Below, piece after piece: positions 46,391 to 56,690 of a DNA stretch of 64,000 bases. How positions within the stretch are numbered: the first letter of the stretch is position 1; every line of letters begins with the position of its first letter. A program made the position numbers and the translations under genes. The notes under the pieces were generated by a model, which had not been told where the DNA came from, ran no database searches, and worked only from the letters and a program-made list of their open reading frames with translations. Origin of the DNA: Bolinopsis microptera (Eukaryota; Ctenophora; Tentaculata; Lobata; Bolinopsidae). The DNA lies in the NCBI RefSeq assembly GCF_026151205.1, contig NC_087080.1:8017297-8081296 (forward strand), in the 5' to 3' direction.

Positions 46391-48600
46391 TCATACTAGA
46401 CACTCAACACAGGCATCAGTTATGGAGATGAGAGGAAGTTCCACACCAATACCACAGTAAATGTTATCCTGAGCGGGTCGGTGCTCTTGGAGCGTACTGA
46501 ACAACTGTGCGGGTGGAGGAAAGATGGGTCTTCTACAGGGTCCCGTAAAACACCTCACCAGATTATCAAAACACCTGGTCAAATTATGAAGTTCATCAAC
46601 AAATTCAAATGAATTAAATAAATACTTAAGCTTTCTCAGATACTAGTATTACTAATTTTATATTAATCGATTGAATCACAAACACGAAGATTAGGAATGT
46701 CGATAAAGCTGCCTGTATTAGAAACTAACCGACAGATGGCGATAATGATCAGCATGGAGGTCATCACAACGATAGCTCCAACAAGCATCGTCAGGGCTCC
46801 GGATCCAAAGTTGTTGTACATGAACAACTGGAAGAAAAGGAAATTTATAATGGTACTGTTAACATGTTTTCCTGCCATCAAGCTTGAAGCGGACAAGATT
46901 ATTTTAATGTTTGATTTAACCATCATCAGGATATTGTTCATTAACAATAGTTTTTGTGAGAAGTAATACTCTTAGGGGTCGTTCAAAAAGTAGAATGTTA
47001 TTGAATATTATGCAAGCCCCCTCATTTTAATGATCCTGCATTTTACAATTTGTCGATAAACATCACAGACACTGGAGATGATGTCAAGTCTCTGCTGGAA
47101 TCCAGCACTTGACATCATCTCCAGCAGTGCTGGATGAACAGTAAAAATATTGTTATTTTCCGTGATTATAATTATATCAATTTCAAATTTGTTAACAAAT
47201 GATCACCAGTAGATGGTAAGGTCATTGTACGGGTGGGCGGCAATTGACCCCCGACAATTGATCCCCATGTAATTACACTGGGGTCAATTGTCGGGGGGGG
47301 GGGGGGGGGGGGGGTCAATTGTCGGGGGGTCAATTGTCGTACTAAGTCCTAGATTTCGCGACAATTGACCCAAGTGTAATTACATAGGGGGTCAATTGTC
47401 GGGGGGTCAAGTGTCGGGGGGTCAATTGTCTAATGTCTTAATAACCCTAGATTTCGCGACAATTGACCCCAGTATAATTACACAGGGGGTCAATTGTCGG
47501 GGGGTCAATTGTCGGGGGGTCAATTGTCGCGGTACCGTAGTCACTGTGACACTGAGTGGACATGCTGGCAATGCGCCATGTCCGCCTGTTTACGTAGAGA
47601 ACGCGTACAGTCAAACAACGTGGTTCTAACTTCTACGTGACAACAGCTGTGGAAACGGAACCCAGAGATTTAATTAACGTGGAATGTGATGTGTATTGGA
47701 GTGCGTTTGGTTATAATTGCTGAGAAGACACAATGATTTGTGTCGATATATTATTATTACAGCTTCCACCGAGCTCGTTTTAATTGTTTTATCATATTTT
47801 GGGGGGGAGCCAAGTGGATATTTGTAGATATTTGTAGATTAATGTAGAATGGATAATCCACGAAAAAAGTGGATGACATTCTACAAATTTATACATTTAT
47901 TTCCAAAAATTCAGTAGAATTTCTGGGCACATATTTGAGATTACATTTTTTGTAGATATATGTAGATATTTGTAGATTATTGTCAATGGATAATTCACGA
48001 AAATTCTACAAATTCTAAAAATTTATACATTTATCTCCAAAAATTCAGTAGAATTTCTGGGCACATATTTGAGATATACATTTTTTGTAGATAAATGTAG
48101 ATATTAGTAGATTATTGTAATGGATAATTCACGAAAAAAGTGGATGACATTATCCAAATTATTCAGTAGAATAATTATTCTGTTTGAGGTGCAGTAAAAT
48201 TAAATATCAACTATCTAATGAAATCACTGATCTTTAATTAATGGTCGATTAATGTTAAAATTTTGCCTAAAGGTGACTGGTGGGGGTCCGGACTCTAGGG
48301 CGTAAGACTCTAGGGCGTAAGACTCTAGGGTCTTAGGGTTAGGGTTAGGGTTAGGGTTTGGGTTAGGGTTAGGGTTAGGATAAGGGTTAGGGTTAGGGTG
48401 ATGGTTAGGGTTAGGGCGCCGCCCTAAAGTCTCACGCCCTAGAGTCTTACGCCCTAGAGTCCCGGACCCTGACTGGTGATCACGTAATATGTGAACAGTC
48501 GGTCCCTTACCTCTATTTTTGTGATGGTCAACACATCGTCCAAGTCAGATGTAGCTCCAGAACATACCAAGAGCAACAGAATCAATGGGAACAGTGCCAT
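46391..48600 (-). CDS. family A copy 1: small single-pass membrane protein with Cys-rich tail
   Basis: Three exons: 48600-48511, 46827-46730 and 46574-46391, phases 0 and 2, 123 residues. Exon 1 is a signal peptide (MALFPLILLLLVCSGATS) and DLDDVLTITKIE. Exon 2 is LFMYNNFGSGA plus a membrane span (LTMLVGAIVVMTSMLIIIAI). Exon 3 is a tail with CFDNLVRCFTGPCRRP and five further residues groups ending DACVECLV. Predicted type I topology: a short outside segment of about 25 residues, one span, and a Cys-rich cytosolic tail that could be palmitoylated near the membrane. I recognise no family. Two other copies (51249 and 58321) keep exons 1 and 2 closely; this copy has the longest tail. Intron 1 (1.7 kb) is loaded with elements described separately. 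Confidence 0.7.
47072..47124. other. perfect 18-bp-stem hairpin in family A intron
   Basis: CTGGAGATGATGTCAAGT (47072-47089) is exactly complementary to ACTTGACATCATCTCCAG (47107-47124). The loop has an inner GCTGG/CCAGC stem. Could be a small-RNA precursor or a recent palindrome. Confidence 0.7.
47237..47531. mobile_element. GTCAATTGTCGGGG element (copy 1)
   Basis: Built from GGGGTCAATTGTCGG units in both orientations, a poly-G run of about 22, CCTAGATTTCGCGACAATTG blocks and TGTAATTACA boxes. Starts near GGTGGGCGGCAATTGAC and ends GTCAATTGTCGCGGTACCG. Related copies at 52258-52457 and 56815-57105. Confidence 0.7.
47815..48180. repeat. tandem repeat, ~135-145 bp unit
   Basis: About 2.7 copies sharing GTAGATATTTGTAGATTA, ATGGATAATTCACGAAAA and TTCAGTAGAATTTCTGGGCA. 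Lies in intron 1 of family A copy 1. Confidence 0.85.
48283..48469. mobile_element. 187-bp inverted-repeat element with telomere-like core and 9-bp target duplication
   Basis: Ends GGGGTCCGGACTCTAGGGCG and (reversed) GGGTCCGGGACTCTAGGGCG. Core is about 12 copies of GGGTTA with minor variants. Flanked by TGACTGGTG at 48274-48282 and 48470-48478. In intron 1 of family A copy 1, 40 bp from exon 1. Confidence 0.85.
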
Positions 48601-48902
48601 GTTACTTCTTGAAATGAGAAATAATAGGGTTAGGTGATATTATATATAAATATTAGACTTTAAGATTTAAATAAATCACCCGGCCTAGTACCCATTTTTA
48701 CCTTGAAAGTTTAATAACATCTGCTTACAGCTGAATGCATCATGAAAAAGTTAAACTTCAATGATTTCTATTGTTAAGATAAATCATATTAATTGTAAAA
48801 GATAATTGCAGAAATACTTAAATTAAATTTTTCAAACCATTGTTTGTTCATTTGCTGGCATAGAGTACGCTTTGAGCACATATAATATATATATTTTGTA
48901 TT

Positions 48903-48951
48903 AAGGAATTGAGGGACAGCAGTCTTAAAGACTATTGTTCCTCAATTCCTG
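48903..48951. other. 20-bp-stem palindrome
   Basis: AGGAATTGAGG (48904-48914) pairs with CCTCAATTCCT (48940-48950) and pairing continues inward with two G-U pairs and one mismatch to a 3-base loop. Lies between family A copy 1 and family B copy 1. Confidence 0.6.
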
Positions 48952-49524
48952 AGGACTCCTATTATGATCTGCAATTATTTAAGAAGGGCAAGTAAAAACA
49001 ATACTATTGGTTGCCAAAAATATACAGTCTGTTAATGACCCTCATAGGAAACAAAAATTAAGAATAAAATTGAAGAATACTTCTCAAATTTTTAAATCAA
49101 GCGACTTCACGCCGCAAAACAATTTCATTGGGCCGATAAGATGCTGTTTTGGAAACATTGCTACTGTAAATAGTGAAATAACGAAAATAAACGTTCTTGT
49201 AATATGTGAACGACCCCTAATCAACAGCATGATACCAGCTGTAGCAAGAAAATTTCATCAAAATGTTAATGAAAATAATTTAATAACGAGCAAACCATTG
49301 CATATAAGATTAAAATACATACTAGAATAAGTTACACAACTTACATAAAGATTGAAAGCGTATCAAAATTGTCATTGAAAAATAAGAAATAGGAATCCCG
49401 GTCTATGTAGTTGACAAAATGATTGACTGGACATAAAAGACCATTCACTGGTCACCGGGTCACAGTTCCAGTCACCCATCACAGCCTCTGACCACAACAC
49501 CAGTAACGACAAGTTGATAGAAAA

Positions 49525-49788
49525 CTAAGTTAAAGAAACATATATTCCTTCAGGATCTATCTCCACTTCCAACGCCGGTTCTTTGCCGTTGTGATAACTT
49601 TGGTCCATATCTTCAATCGTATCCTCAACAACTCTGTCCATCATGTTGAGTGTGTCTTCGATCCCTTTGTGCACCTTGTCATAAGTGTCCTCAACTCCTT
49701 TGCCAATTTTATTGAAAAAGTTTTTGATTGCGCTGCTGCCAACTGGGGAGACCAGCACAATGAACACACAGACCATGACTAGTTTCAT
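49525..49788 (-). CDS. family B copy 1: short secreted protein with three 11-residue repeats
   Basis: A single-exon ORF of 87 residues. Start chosen at 49788, which gives a clean signal peptide (MKLVMVCVFIVLVSPVGSSA); an upstream in-frame ATG at 49821 would bury it. The mature part is IKNFFNKIGKGVEDTYDK, VHKGIEDTLNM, MDRVVEDTIED, then an acidic tail DPEGIYVSLT. Spacing of V/I at positions 1, 5 and 9 of the 11-mer predicts an amphipathic helix. Compared with copy 2 it has 3 units instead of 18 and stops right after GIYV, before the membrane span. Either this is a secreted form or a nonsense change has removed the anchor. Confidence 0.65.
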   Translation of the reverse strand: MKLVMVCVFIVLVSPVGSSAIKNFFNKIGKGVEDTYDKVHKGIEDTLNMMDRVVEDTIEDMDQSYHNGKEPALEVEIDPEGIYVSLT

Positions 49789-50506
49789 CTTCGATAGCTG
49801 AGAAAATGTGTTCAGATTCATGTTAAATCATGGAATAATAATAAATATGTTTACATGTACGCTTGGACCAGCCTATTTAATACTGAAGGGTTCGTTGTTT
49901 TTAAACGATAATAATGTTTCGCTGATACTGATTTAGGAATAAAAACAATTGATTTTGATAAACGGTATCATCGTGAAACATTTAGATTGCAATCATTAAA
50001 TAGTAAAGTGAAAACAAAATTACAGTTTACTAATATTCAAATAAATCATGGAAGGAATTAGATTTAGGGATCAACTTTTCAAATTCTGACAGTTAAGTAT
50101 GTTCTGATAAAAAATCCATTCCACTTAAGTTTTTTTCTCAAATCATATTAGCACAATTATAAAAGTAAAAATACAAAATTTGACGGAATCATAATAGGAT
50201 GATAATTGAGCAATATTTTCTATCGTGTAACTTGACGCCTGACGGTCACAACAACTGTAAAGTAAAATAACTTCCGATGACATGAAAAACAATTACGCAA
50301 TTGATAGATCATAAAAATGAAACATTATGAATAAGTAAGTTAATAAGTAAGTTAATAACTAAATAGATACATAGTTTAAAATAAAATAAAAACCTATAAA
50401 ATATGGATTTAACAAAGTGTTCATTCTCCATGTTTAACTGTGCTACTCAGTTATCAGTTGAGGACTAGAGGGAGCAGCACTGTATATCTTGATTCTTGGA
50501 ATGTCC
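49789..50506. other. spacer between family B copy 1 and family A copy 2
   Basis: AT-rich, no exon. Probably promoter of family B copy 1 and 3' flank of family A copy 2. Confidence 0.3.
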
Positions 50507-51249
50507 TTACAATTCGGTGTACTGTGGGGCTAGGGGGAGAGGTCTTCTACAAGCACCCTTAAAGCACTTGGTCAGATCATCAAAACACCTGGTCAAATTG
50601 TGAAGTTAGTAAGTTAGTAATTTAGTAATCTAAGAATCTTAATTTTATTTAAAATATCTTTCGCAATTAAATCGAAATTATCTTTCTTTTTAGTAGTAAG
50701 GGATCGTTCACATATTACGTAATCAGCCGAGGGGGGGGGGGGGGGGGGGGTTCCAAATGATTACGCTACTGTAATTTTTACACAATAAGTGTAAAACTGA
50801 TTACGGATGGGGGGGGGGGGTAAAAATTGTCCAAAAAGTGATTACGTAATGTGTGAACGATCCCTAATCAAAAATAGAAAAATCACGTTTATGACGATAA
50901 TTATAAATTTAAACTTCACAAAATAACCTGCAGACGGCGATCATGATCAAAAGGCAGGTCATCACACCGATAGAGGAAAGAAGCATTGTCAGAGCTCCGG
51001 AACCAAAGTGGTCGTACATAAACAACTGAAAAGGAGGGTGAAGATTGTTCGTTAATAATGGCACTGTTAATTAAGCTTAATGATGATCAGATTAAAGCTA
51101 AATTTAACCACCATTAAAATTAATGATGGAATAGTTTTTGCGAGAATCAATACTCTTACCTCTATTCTTGTGATGGTCAACACATCGTCCAAGTCAGATG
51201 TAGCTCCAGAACATACCAAGAGCAACAGAACCAACGGGAACAGTGCCAT
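50507..51249 (-). CDS. family A copy 2: small single-pass membrane protein
   Basis: Exons 51249-51160, 51025-50928 and 50588-50507, the same phases as copy 1, 89 residues. Exon 1 begins MALFPLVLLLLVCSGATS; exon 2 LFMYDHFGSGALTML and span SSIGVMTCLLIMIAVC; exon 3 CFDDLTKCFKGACRRPLPL ending QYTEL. The tail is about 34 residues shorter than in copy 1. An exon relic at 58553-58606 has a stop at the same place, so the short tail looks like an old state and not a recent break. Intron 2 carries a MITE. Confidence 0.7.
50697..50867. mobile_element. MITE with GGGATCGTTCACA ends (copy 2), poly-G bearing
   Basis: Left GGGATCGTTCACATATTACG, right reversed GGGATCGTTCACACATTACG. Two internal G runs (about 20 and 10) lie next to GATTACG boxes. 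Occupies intron 2 of family A copy 2. Confidence 0.8.
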
Positions 51250-52228
51250 GTTATTTCTTGAAATGAGAAATAACAGGGTTAGGTGTTATAATGAACAAAT
51301 GTTAGTACACTTTAAGATTTCAACATAATGAATAGATATCATGCCAGTAAAAGGGCTTTTCTTAATTGCTGAATGCAGTGAGACTTCAGATATAGAAAAT
51401 GTTTCTATCAAATAATTGTTATTGTAAATAATGATAATGTAAAATGATGCTTACAGATTTGATTGTTCATATAGAAATACAGGTTGACCATCCCCTGATG
51501 TATGCAAATTGGTTAAGCAATTAGAATCCGAAAATAATGTCAGAATCGAACATATCAGACCAATAATAAATAGGTCTACTGTAAATATTAAAATTGTTAA
51601 GATAAAATAGTCTGTAATAAGCAAAATGCCACCGGTTATCGCCAGAAACTCTCAACAAAATGTTGATTAAAATAATTCAATTTAAACAAGCCATTACACG
51701 TAAGATTAAATAACTTAATCAAGTGAAACAACTTTTAGGCTTACAAAAATTGTTATTGAAGAATAAGAATTATAGAATCTTACTATATATAAATCGAGAC
51801 GATATATATAGGTGTATATATATATATTATATATTATACTGACACCACGGCATCAACTTTAAAACGACGTTCCGTAAAAGATATAAAACTGAAACTTTTT
51901 TTCACTGGGTCAAATACCTTTATGGCCTTCAAATCAGCATGAAAATATTAAAAATTTGCCAGGAAATAAGAATTTGAGTGCCCAAAATTTGGACCCCCAA
52001 GTGGTGTCAAAAACGTGAATTAAATAGGTAATAATTATTTTAATCTCTTGGGTCTTGAGTCTTGACCCGTCTAACTTTAGGGTTAGACGGGTAACGGGTT
52101 CCTGCTAGTATATTTAATAGAAATCCTGGTCTAAATAATTGACCGGGTAATAAGACTGGACATGAAGGACCATTACTGGTCACCGGGTTAAGCTCGCCTA
52201 GAAACTCCGCTAAACAGTTCAACGACAT
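51250..52228. other. spacer between modules, with an inserted block
   Basis: 51620-51784 and 52127-52200 resemble the matching flank at 49230-49480 (AACAAAATGTT, GACTGGACATGAAGGACCAT, TACTGGTCACCGGGTT). The block 51785-52126 has no counterpart there and appears inserted; it includes a TA microsatellite and CCGTCTAACTTTAGGGTTAG. The ORF at 52249-52040 has no motif. Confidence 0.45.
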
Positions 52229-52257
52229 AAGTTGCGACACCAACCACAAGCTAAACT

Positions 52258-52457
52258 TAGGGTTAGGGTTAGGGTTAGGGTCAGGGTTAGGGTTAGGGTC
52301 AGGGTCAGGGTCAGGGCCAGGGCCAGGGTCAGGGTCAGGGTCAGGGTTAATTGTATTAAATTATATTGTCGGGGGGTCAATTGTCGGGGGGTCAATTGTC
52401 GGGGGGTCAATTGTCGGGGGGTCAATTGTCGGGGGGTCAATTGTCGCCCACCCGTTA
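52258..52457. mobile_element. telomere-like/GTCAATTGTCGG insertion at the 3' end of family B copy 2
   Basis: About 200 bp: GGGTTA/GGGTCA/GGGCCA repeats, an AATTGTATTAAATTATATTG bridge, then six GGGGGGTCAATTGTC units ending GCCCACCCG. It is flanked by an exact 23-bp direct repeat (CGACACCAACCACAAGCTAA plus ACT) at 52235-52257 and 52458-52480. The duplication comes from the host gene's last codons. Confidence 0.8.
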
Positions 52458-53269
52458 CGACACCAACCACAAGCTAAACTAAAGAGTATGAAAAACTCAA
52501 CACCAGCAAGAATCAGAGCTACGTAGATTCCTTTAGGTCCCAGTTCCGCTGCCAACTTCAGTTCTCCAACAATCGCCTGGACACCGTTCTTTACCTTGGC
52601 GATTGTGTCCTCAACTACTCTGTTCACACTGTCGATTGTGTCCTCAACACCTTTGTTCACACTGTCGATCGTGTCCTCAACACCTTTGTTCACACTCTCG
52701 ATTGTGTCCTCAACACCTTTGTTCACACTCTCGATTGTGTCCTCAACACCTTTGTTCACACTCTCGATTGTGTCCTCAACACCTTTGTTAACACTCTCAA
52801 TTGTGTCCTCAACACCTTTGTTCACACTGTCGATTGTGTCCTCAACACCTTTGTTCACACAATCGATTGTGTCCTCAACACCTTTGTTCACACTGTCGAT
52901 TGTGTCCTCAACACCTTTGTTCACACAATCGATTGTGTCCTCAACACCTTTGTTCACACTCTCGATTGTGTCCTCAACACCTTTGTTCACATTCTCGACT
53001 GTGTCCTCAACACCTTTGTTCACACTCTCGATTGTGTCTTCAACACCTTTGTTCACACTGTCGATCGTGTCCTCAACACCTTTGTTCACACTCTCGATTG
53101 TGTCCTCAACACCTTTGTTCACACTCTCGATCGTGTCCTCAACACCTTTGTTCACACTCTCGATTGTGTCCTCAACACCTTTGACGACTCCGCTGAAAAA
53201 GTCTTTGAATGCACTGCTGCCGAGTGGGGACACCACCAGCATGAATACACAGACCATGATTAGTTTCAT
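52361..53269 (-). CDS. family B copy 2: 11-residue amphipathic repeat protein with C-terminal membrane span
   Basis: A single-exon 302-residue protein. Signal peptide MKLIMVCVFMLVVSPLGSSA, then FKDFFSGV and 18 units of VNKGVEDTIES (variants IDS, IDC, VEN; the last is VNRVVEDTIAK). A linker KNGVQAIVGELKLAAELGPK leads to a hydrophobic segment GIYVALILAGVEFFILFSLA and CGWCRN. V1, V5 and I9 of each 11-mer form one hydrophobic stripe with K, E and D around it, as in 11-mer lipid-binding helices (synuclein, LEA, perilipin); binding to a membrane or lipid surface is inference only. The last 30 residues, five TIDPP copies, are encoded by an inserted repeat element and are not ancestral. It is the neighbour and module partner of family A copy 2. 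Confidence 0.72.
   Translation of the reverse strand: MKLIMVCVFMLVVSPLGSSAFKDFFSGVVKGVEDTIESVNKGVEDTIESVNKGVEDTIESVNKGVEDTIDSVNKGVEDTIESVNKGVEDTVENVNKGVEDTIESVNKGVEDTIDCVNKGVEDTIDSVNKGVEDTIDCVNKGVEDTIDSVNKGVEDTIESVNKGVEDTIESVNKGVEDTIESVNKGVEDTIESVNKGVEDTIDSVNKGVEDTIDSVNRVVEDTIAKVKNGVQAIVGELKLAAELGPKGIYVALILAGVEFFILFSLACGWCRNGWATIDPPTIDPPTIDPPTIDPPTIDPPTI
52605..53190. repeat. 33-bp coding minisatellite
   Basis: Seventeen to eighteen copies of a 33-bp unit (GTGTCCTCAACACCTTTGTT, then CACACTCTCGATT on the plus strand) encode the 11-residue repeats of family B copy 2. The plus-strand ORFs (SIVSSTPLFTL; CPQHLCSHSRL) are mirror artefacts. Confidence 0.95.
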
Positions 53270-53439
53270 CCTTAATACTATAATAGCTGAGTAATATGTT
53301 TAGTTTAAGGTAATGAACTGTCCGGAAAAGCTTCATAGAATATGAAGTCATAATCTTTATTAAATTATATATAAGTCAAAACGTTCATTGGTTAAAACCC
53401 TCTAAGTTCAAACTTCAAAGCATCATTGAAAGTGGAACA

Positions 53440-53850
53440 GAAAATCACAGTTTTTTTTCCCCTTTTATTTAAGGTTTTTTTCAAAAGGTGGTTTTGGAAT
53501 TTCGGACAAATCCGGACAGGGGGAGGTGGTTTCTGAAAATCCGGACCGCGGACGTCCGGAAATTGTGGCAGAATTAACGAAAAAGTCCCATTTATTTTAA
53601 CTCTTTGACACTAATTACTCTGTGAGTTTAGATCCCTGTATTTTGAACGAGAAGTCGATTCCTAGAGCAGCTCATAAGAGTCGAGACACAACTCCCATAT
53701 TCTCCTACTGCATTTTATACTTCATGTCGCCAGCCAGTCTGGCGACCATCCGGACGTCCGGTGGAGGGGGTGGTTTTGAAAATTCGGACACCCGGACAGG
53801 GGGAGTGGTATGAAAATCTGCAATTTTGGCGGACGTCCTAAGTAGATGGC
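53440..53850. repeat. CCGGACAGGGGGAG-type inverted/direct repeats
   Basis: TCCGGACAGGGGGAGGTGGT and CCCGGACAGGGGGAGTGGTA lie about 280 bp apart, with GCGGACGTCCGG and GGCGGACGTCC boxes. Probably two decayed ends of one element; no ORF. Confidence 0.5.
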
Positions 53851-54537
53851 CCCAGAAAGAAATATTTTGGAGGATTTTTAAATAAAAGCTTTTCTGCCGT
53901 TTCCTTGACCGAAGTTTAACAGTTTTGACAGAACTTTCGACCAGTTATGTCATGTCATAGTATGGTTATGATTATTGATTATCTAGTCTTGTAATCTAAA
54001 TTCTAAACAAAAATTAGAAGAGACGGAACACAGGCCTCGTTTCCATGGTGAAGTTTTACAGGCAACCCGCAAGTACTGTTTATAGCTTTATAGGACGACA
54101 TTTTTATTAAGATGTCTTTGAGTGGTTTTATGTGCGAAATTGGAAAAAAAATAGCTAAATAATGGAAAAATCAAATAGATAGAATGGAAAATGGTCTCGA
54201 AAAGTCGAAAAATGTGACTAAAATTGTTGTAGACTAAAAATTTGCGAAATCTCAGACCGAAATTATGGTAACCAACATTTTTTCAAGATACTGGAGAGAG
54301 TTCAATAGATGCAGCTACTGCTAACACTACGGGAACCGGACACGAGGGCGGAGGACACATGGGCGGTACTTTGCTAAAAGGGTGAACACGAGGGCGGATC
54401 ACATGACTCACTTAAACATGGACACGAGGGTGGTACCAAAAAGAATTTCCTTTTAATTTTTGTTTATCAGCGTCAACCTAATTTTATACACATTAATGAT
54501 TAATAAATATATTTTAGCTGTTAACATATACAGCTAC
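53851..54537. other. non-coding stretch with a small repeat fragment
   Basis: 54178-54275 matches the piece at 7277-7400 (AATGGAAAATGGTCTCG). 54325-54435 has three GGACACGAGGGCGG-type copies. No exon. Confidence 0.4.
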
Positions 54538-54953
54538 CTTATCGGACCTTATTTGGACGGACATTAATTGAACGCTGTAGGCCCTAGCGTTCATCTAAAT
54601 GTCCGTTCAAATAAAGTCCGTTCATTTAAGGTCCGTCCAAGTTAAAATCCGTTGAATTTTTTTCGAACATTTCGAACATTTCGAACCCATTTGATGAAGT
54701 TGATATGTGATATAAGACACTGATCATGTACACATATTTCAACATTTTTACAGCTTAACGACTGCTTTTACTGTATGAAAAATAGATTTAAAAATCATTT
54801 GCTAACATTTTTTTAAACGTCAAAAAGAGATGAACAAAATTCGGATTTTTTGATGGGTTTGAATGCCTTCTAGCGTTCATATTAATGTCCGTTCATAATT
54901 ATGTCCGTTCATTTAATGTTCGTCCAAATAAGGTCCAAATAAGGTCCGATAAG
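54538..54953. mobile_element. TA-flanked inverted-repeat element CCTTATCGGACC
   Basis: Left CCTTATCGGACCTTATTTGG, right reversed CCTTATCGGACCTTATTTGG, each next to TA. Inner arms repeat AATGTCCGTTCA and TCTAGCGTTCAT. No ORF. Confidence 0.8.
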
Positions 54954-54976
54954 GTATACTTATACTAGGTACATAA

Positions 54977-55699
54977 TATAGCTAGATTCAATCGATTAAT
55001 TACATCTGATAAAACTTGACTGGCAAAACATAAGATTAAACGGTGTTTTTAATGTTCTCAACCGTCAGGTTGACGTAAAGCTTAGCTCGAACAATTGGAT
55101 CTACTCACGTGTAAATTTGAAACATAAGATAATGGTGTGACAGATAACCACCCAGATTTAAACGAGCCAAAAATTGAGAGATTCTTTTTGAATATCCCAG
55201 CCAACTCAGCAGCAGATTTTGGGGTTTGGTAACGTGCTTAGACCAATCAAACACTGCCTAGATGCTCATGTGACAAACTTGGTCTTCTGATTATCGCAAT
55301 CGCTGACGCTACAGTTACCCAGGTTTAGATCAGGGGTATAGCTAGATTTAATCATTTAATTACATCTGATAAATCTTGACTGGCAAATCATAAGATTAAA
55401 CGGGGTTTTTAATGTTCTCAACCGTCAGGTTGACGGAAAGCCTAGCTCGAACAATTGGATCTACTCACGTGTAAATTTGAAACATAAGATAATGGTGTGA
55501 CAGATAACCACCCAGATTTAAACGAGCCAAAAATTGAGAGATTCTTTTTGAATATCCCAGCCAACTCAGCAGCAGATTTTGGGGTTTGGTAACGTGCTTA
55601 GACCAATCAAACACTGACTAGATGTTCATGTGACAAACTTGGTCTTCAAATTATCGCAATCGCTGACGCTACAGTTACTAAGGTTTAGATCAGGGGTAG
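54977..55699. repeat. two-copy tandem duplication, 360-bp unit
   Basis: Copies 54977-55336 and 55337-55699 differ at only about a dozen sites over 360 bp (for example AAAACTTGAC/AAATCTTGAC, ACTGCCTAGATGC/ACTGACTAGATGT). No ORF conserved between them. Recent duplication. Confidence 0.93.
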
Positions 55700-55984
55700 A
55701 ACACACCAGGACGGGTATTTACTTTGGGCAGACGAATTTATAATATAACAATAGGTTCAGTCGGAGACGAAAGCCTTCTACAATGGCTTTCAAAGAGAGC
55801 AACCTTTGAGCAAAGGTAAGTAACCTAAGTATTACCAAGATATGATTTCGAGACAACTAGAGCTGCCTGTAATATGTATTTTGCTCTGAGATCCGACCTG
55901 TATCATTAGTAGGTCGTAGATCAGATTTTGAGACTTTTTCACTCAGTATTGGACCTATAGAATATAGATCTAGAAGGTATTGTT

Positions 55985-56131
55985 CAAATATTAGTATTAT
56001 GTAATCAGCCGAGGGTTAAGGGGGTTTCCAAATGATTACGCTAGAGTAATTTTGCCACGATTATAGCTATATGTAAAACTAATTACGGAGTTTGAAAATT
56101 GATTACGTAATATAACGACCCCTAATAATAT
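55985..56131. mobile_element. MITE of the GGGGTCGTT family (copy 3), decayed
   Basis: Contains GTAATCAGCCGAGGG, TTCCAAATGATTACGCTA and GATTACGTAATATAACGACC in the same order as 50697-50867; the left terminus has eroded. Confidence 0.65.
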
Positions 56132-56149
56132 AAATTATGAAAACAGATT

Positions 56150-56690
56150 ATACTATAATCTGTTTTCAGCCACATTTCCGAAATTAACATTTTAAGGTAT
56201 AATATATATAATATGTTGCTTCATAAGTTGTAAATAAATGTGGCTATTAGGTACATTTTGGTGTAACTAAATAGTCTCTACAACTTTCCTAGGCGGAAAA
56301 CCCACAAAAAATCACGGAAATTATGGACTGTGTCAAGCCAAAAACCGTTTTTCGGCCATATTTCCGAAAATAAGCATTTAAAGGTATATGTTGCTACATA
56401 AGTTGTAGATGAATGTGGCTATAGGGCGCATTTTGGTGTATCACTGATACATCTTTCTGATACTATCAGAAACGTCTCCACAACTTTCCTGGGCGAAAAA
56501 GACAAAAAACCACGGAAATTATGAACTGCGTCAAGCCAAAAACCGTTTCTCGGTCATATTTCCGAAAATAAGCATTTAAAGGTATATCAATATTATGTTG
56601 CTTTATAAGTTGTATAATATACCCTACATAAATATGACTATTAGGCACATTTTGGTGTATCGAAATAGTTTCTACGATCTTCCTGGGCTT
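56150..56690. repeat. satellite, ~190-bp unit, three copies
   Basis: Each copy contains ATTTCCGAAA, ATTTAAAGGTATA, ATAAGTTGTA, CACATTTTGGTGTA and CACGGAAATTATG. The spacing is about 186 and 198 bp. Confidence 0.88.

Noticed and set aside
46973-49218. 2.2-kb transposon capturing family A exon 1, delimited by GGGGTCGTTCA ends
   Set aside because: The two ends diverge in their subterminal sequence and no target duplication was seen; more likely two separate MITE ends.
49007-49330. 107-codon plus-strand ORF
   Set aside because: No motif, no splice signals, overlaps a MITE end, and the matching region of the second module does not keep it open.
52596-53294. 232-codon plus-strand ORF SIVSSTPLFTL and the CPQHLCSH ORFs
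   Set aside because: Mirror of the 33-bp coding repeat; the minus frame has a signal peptide, a paralogue and a membrane span.
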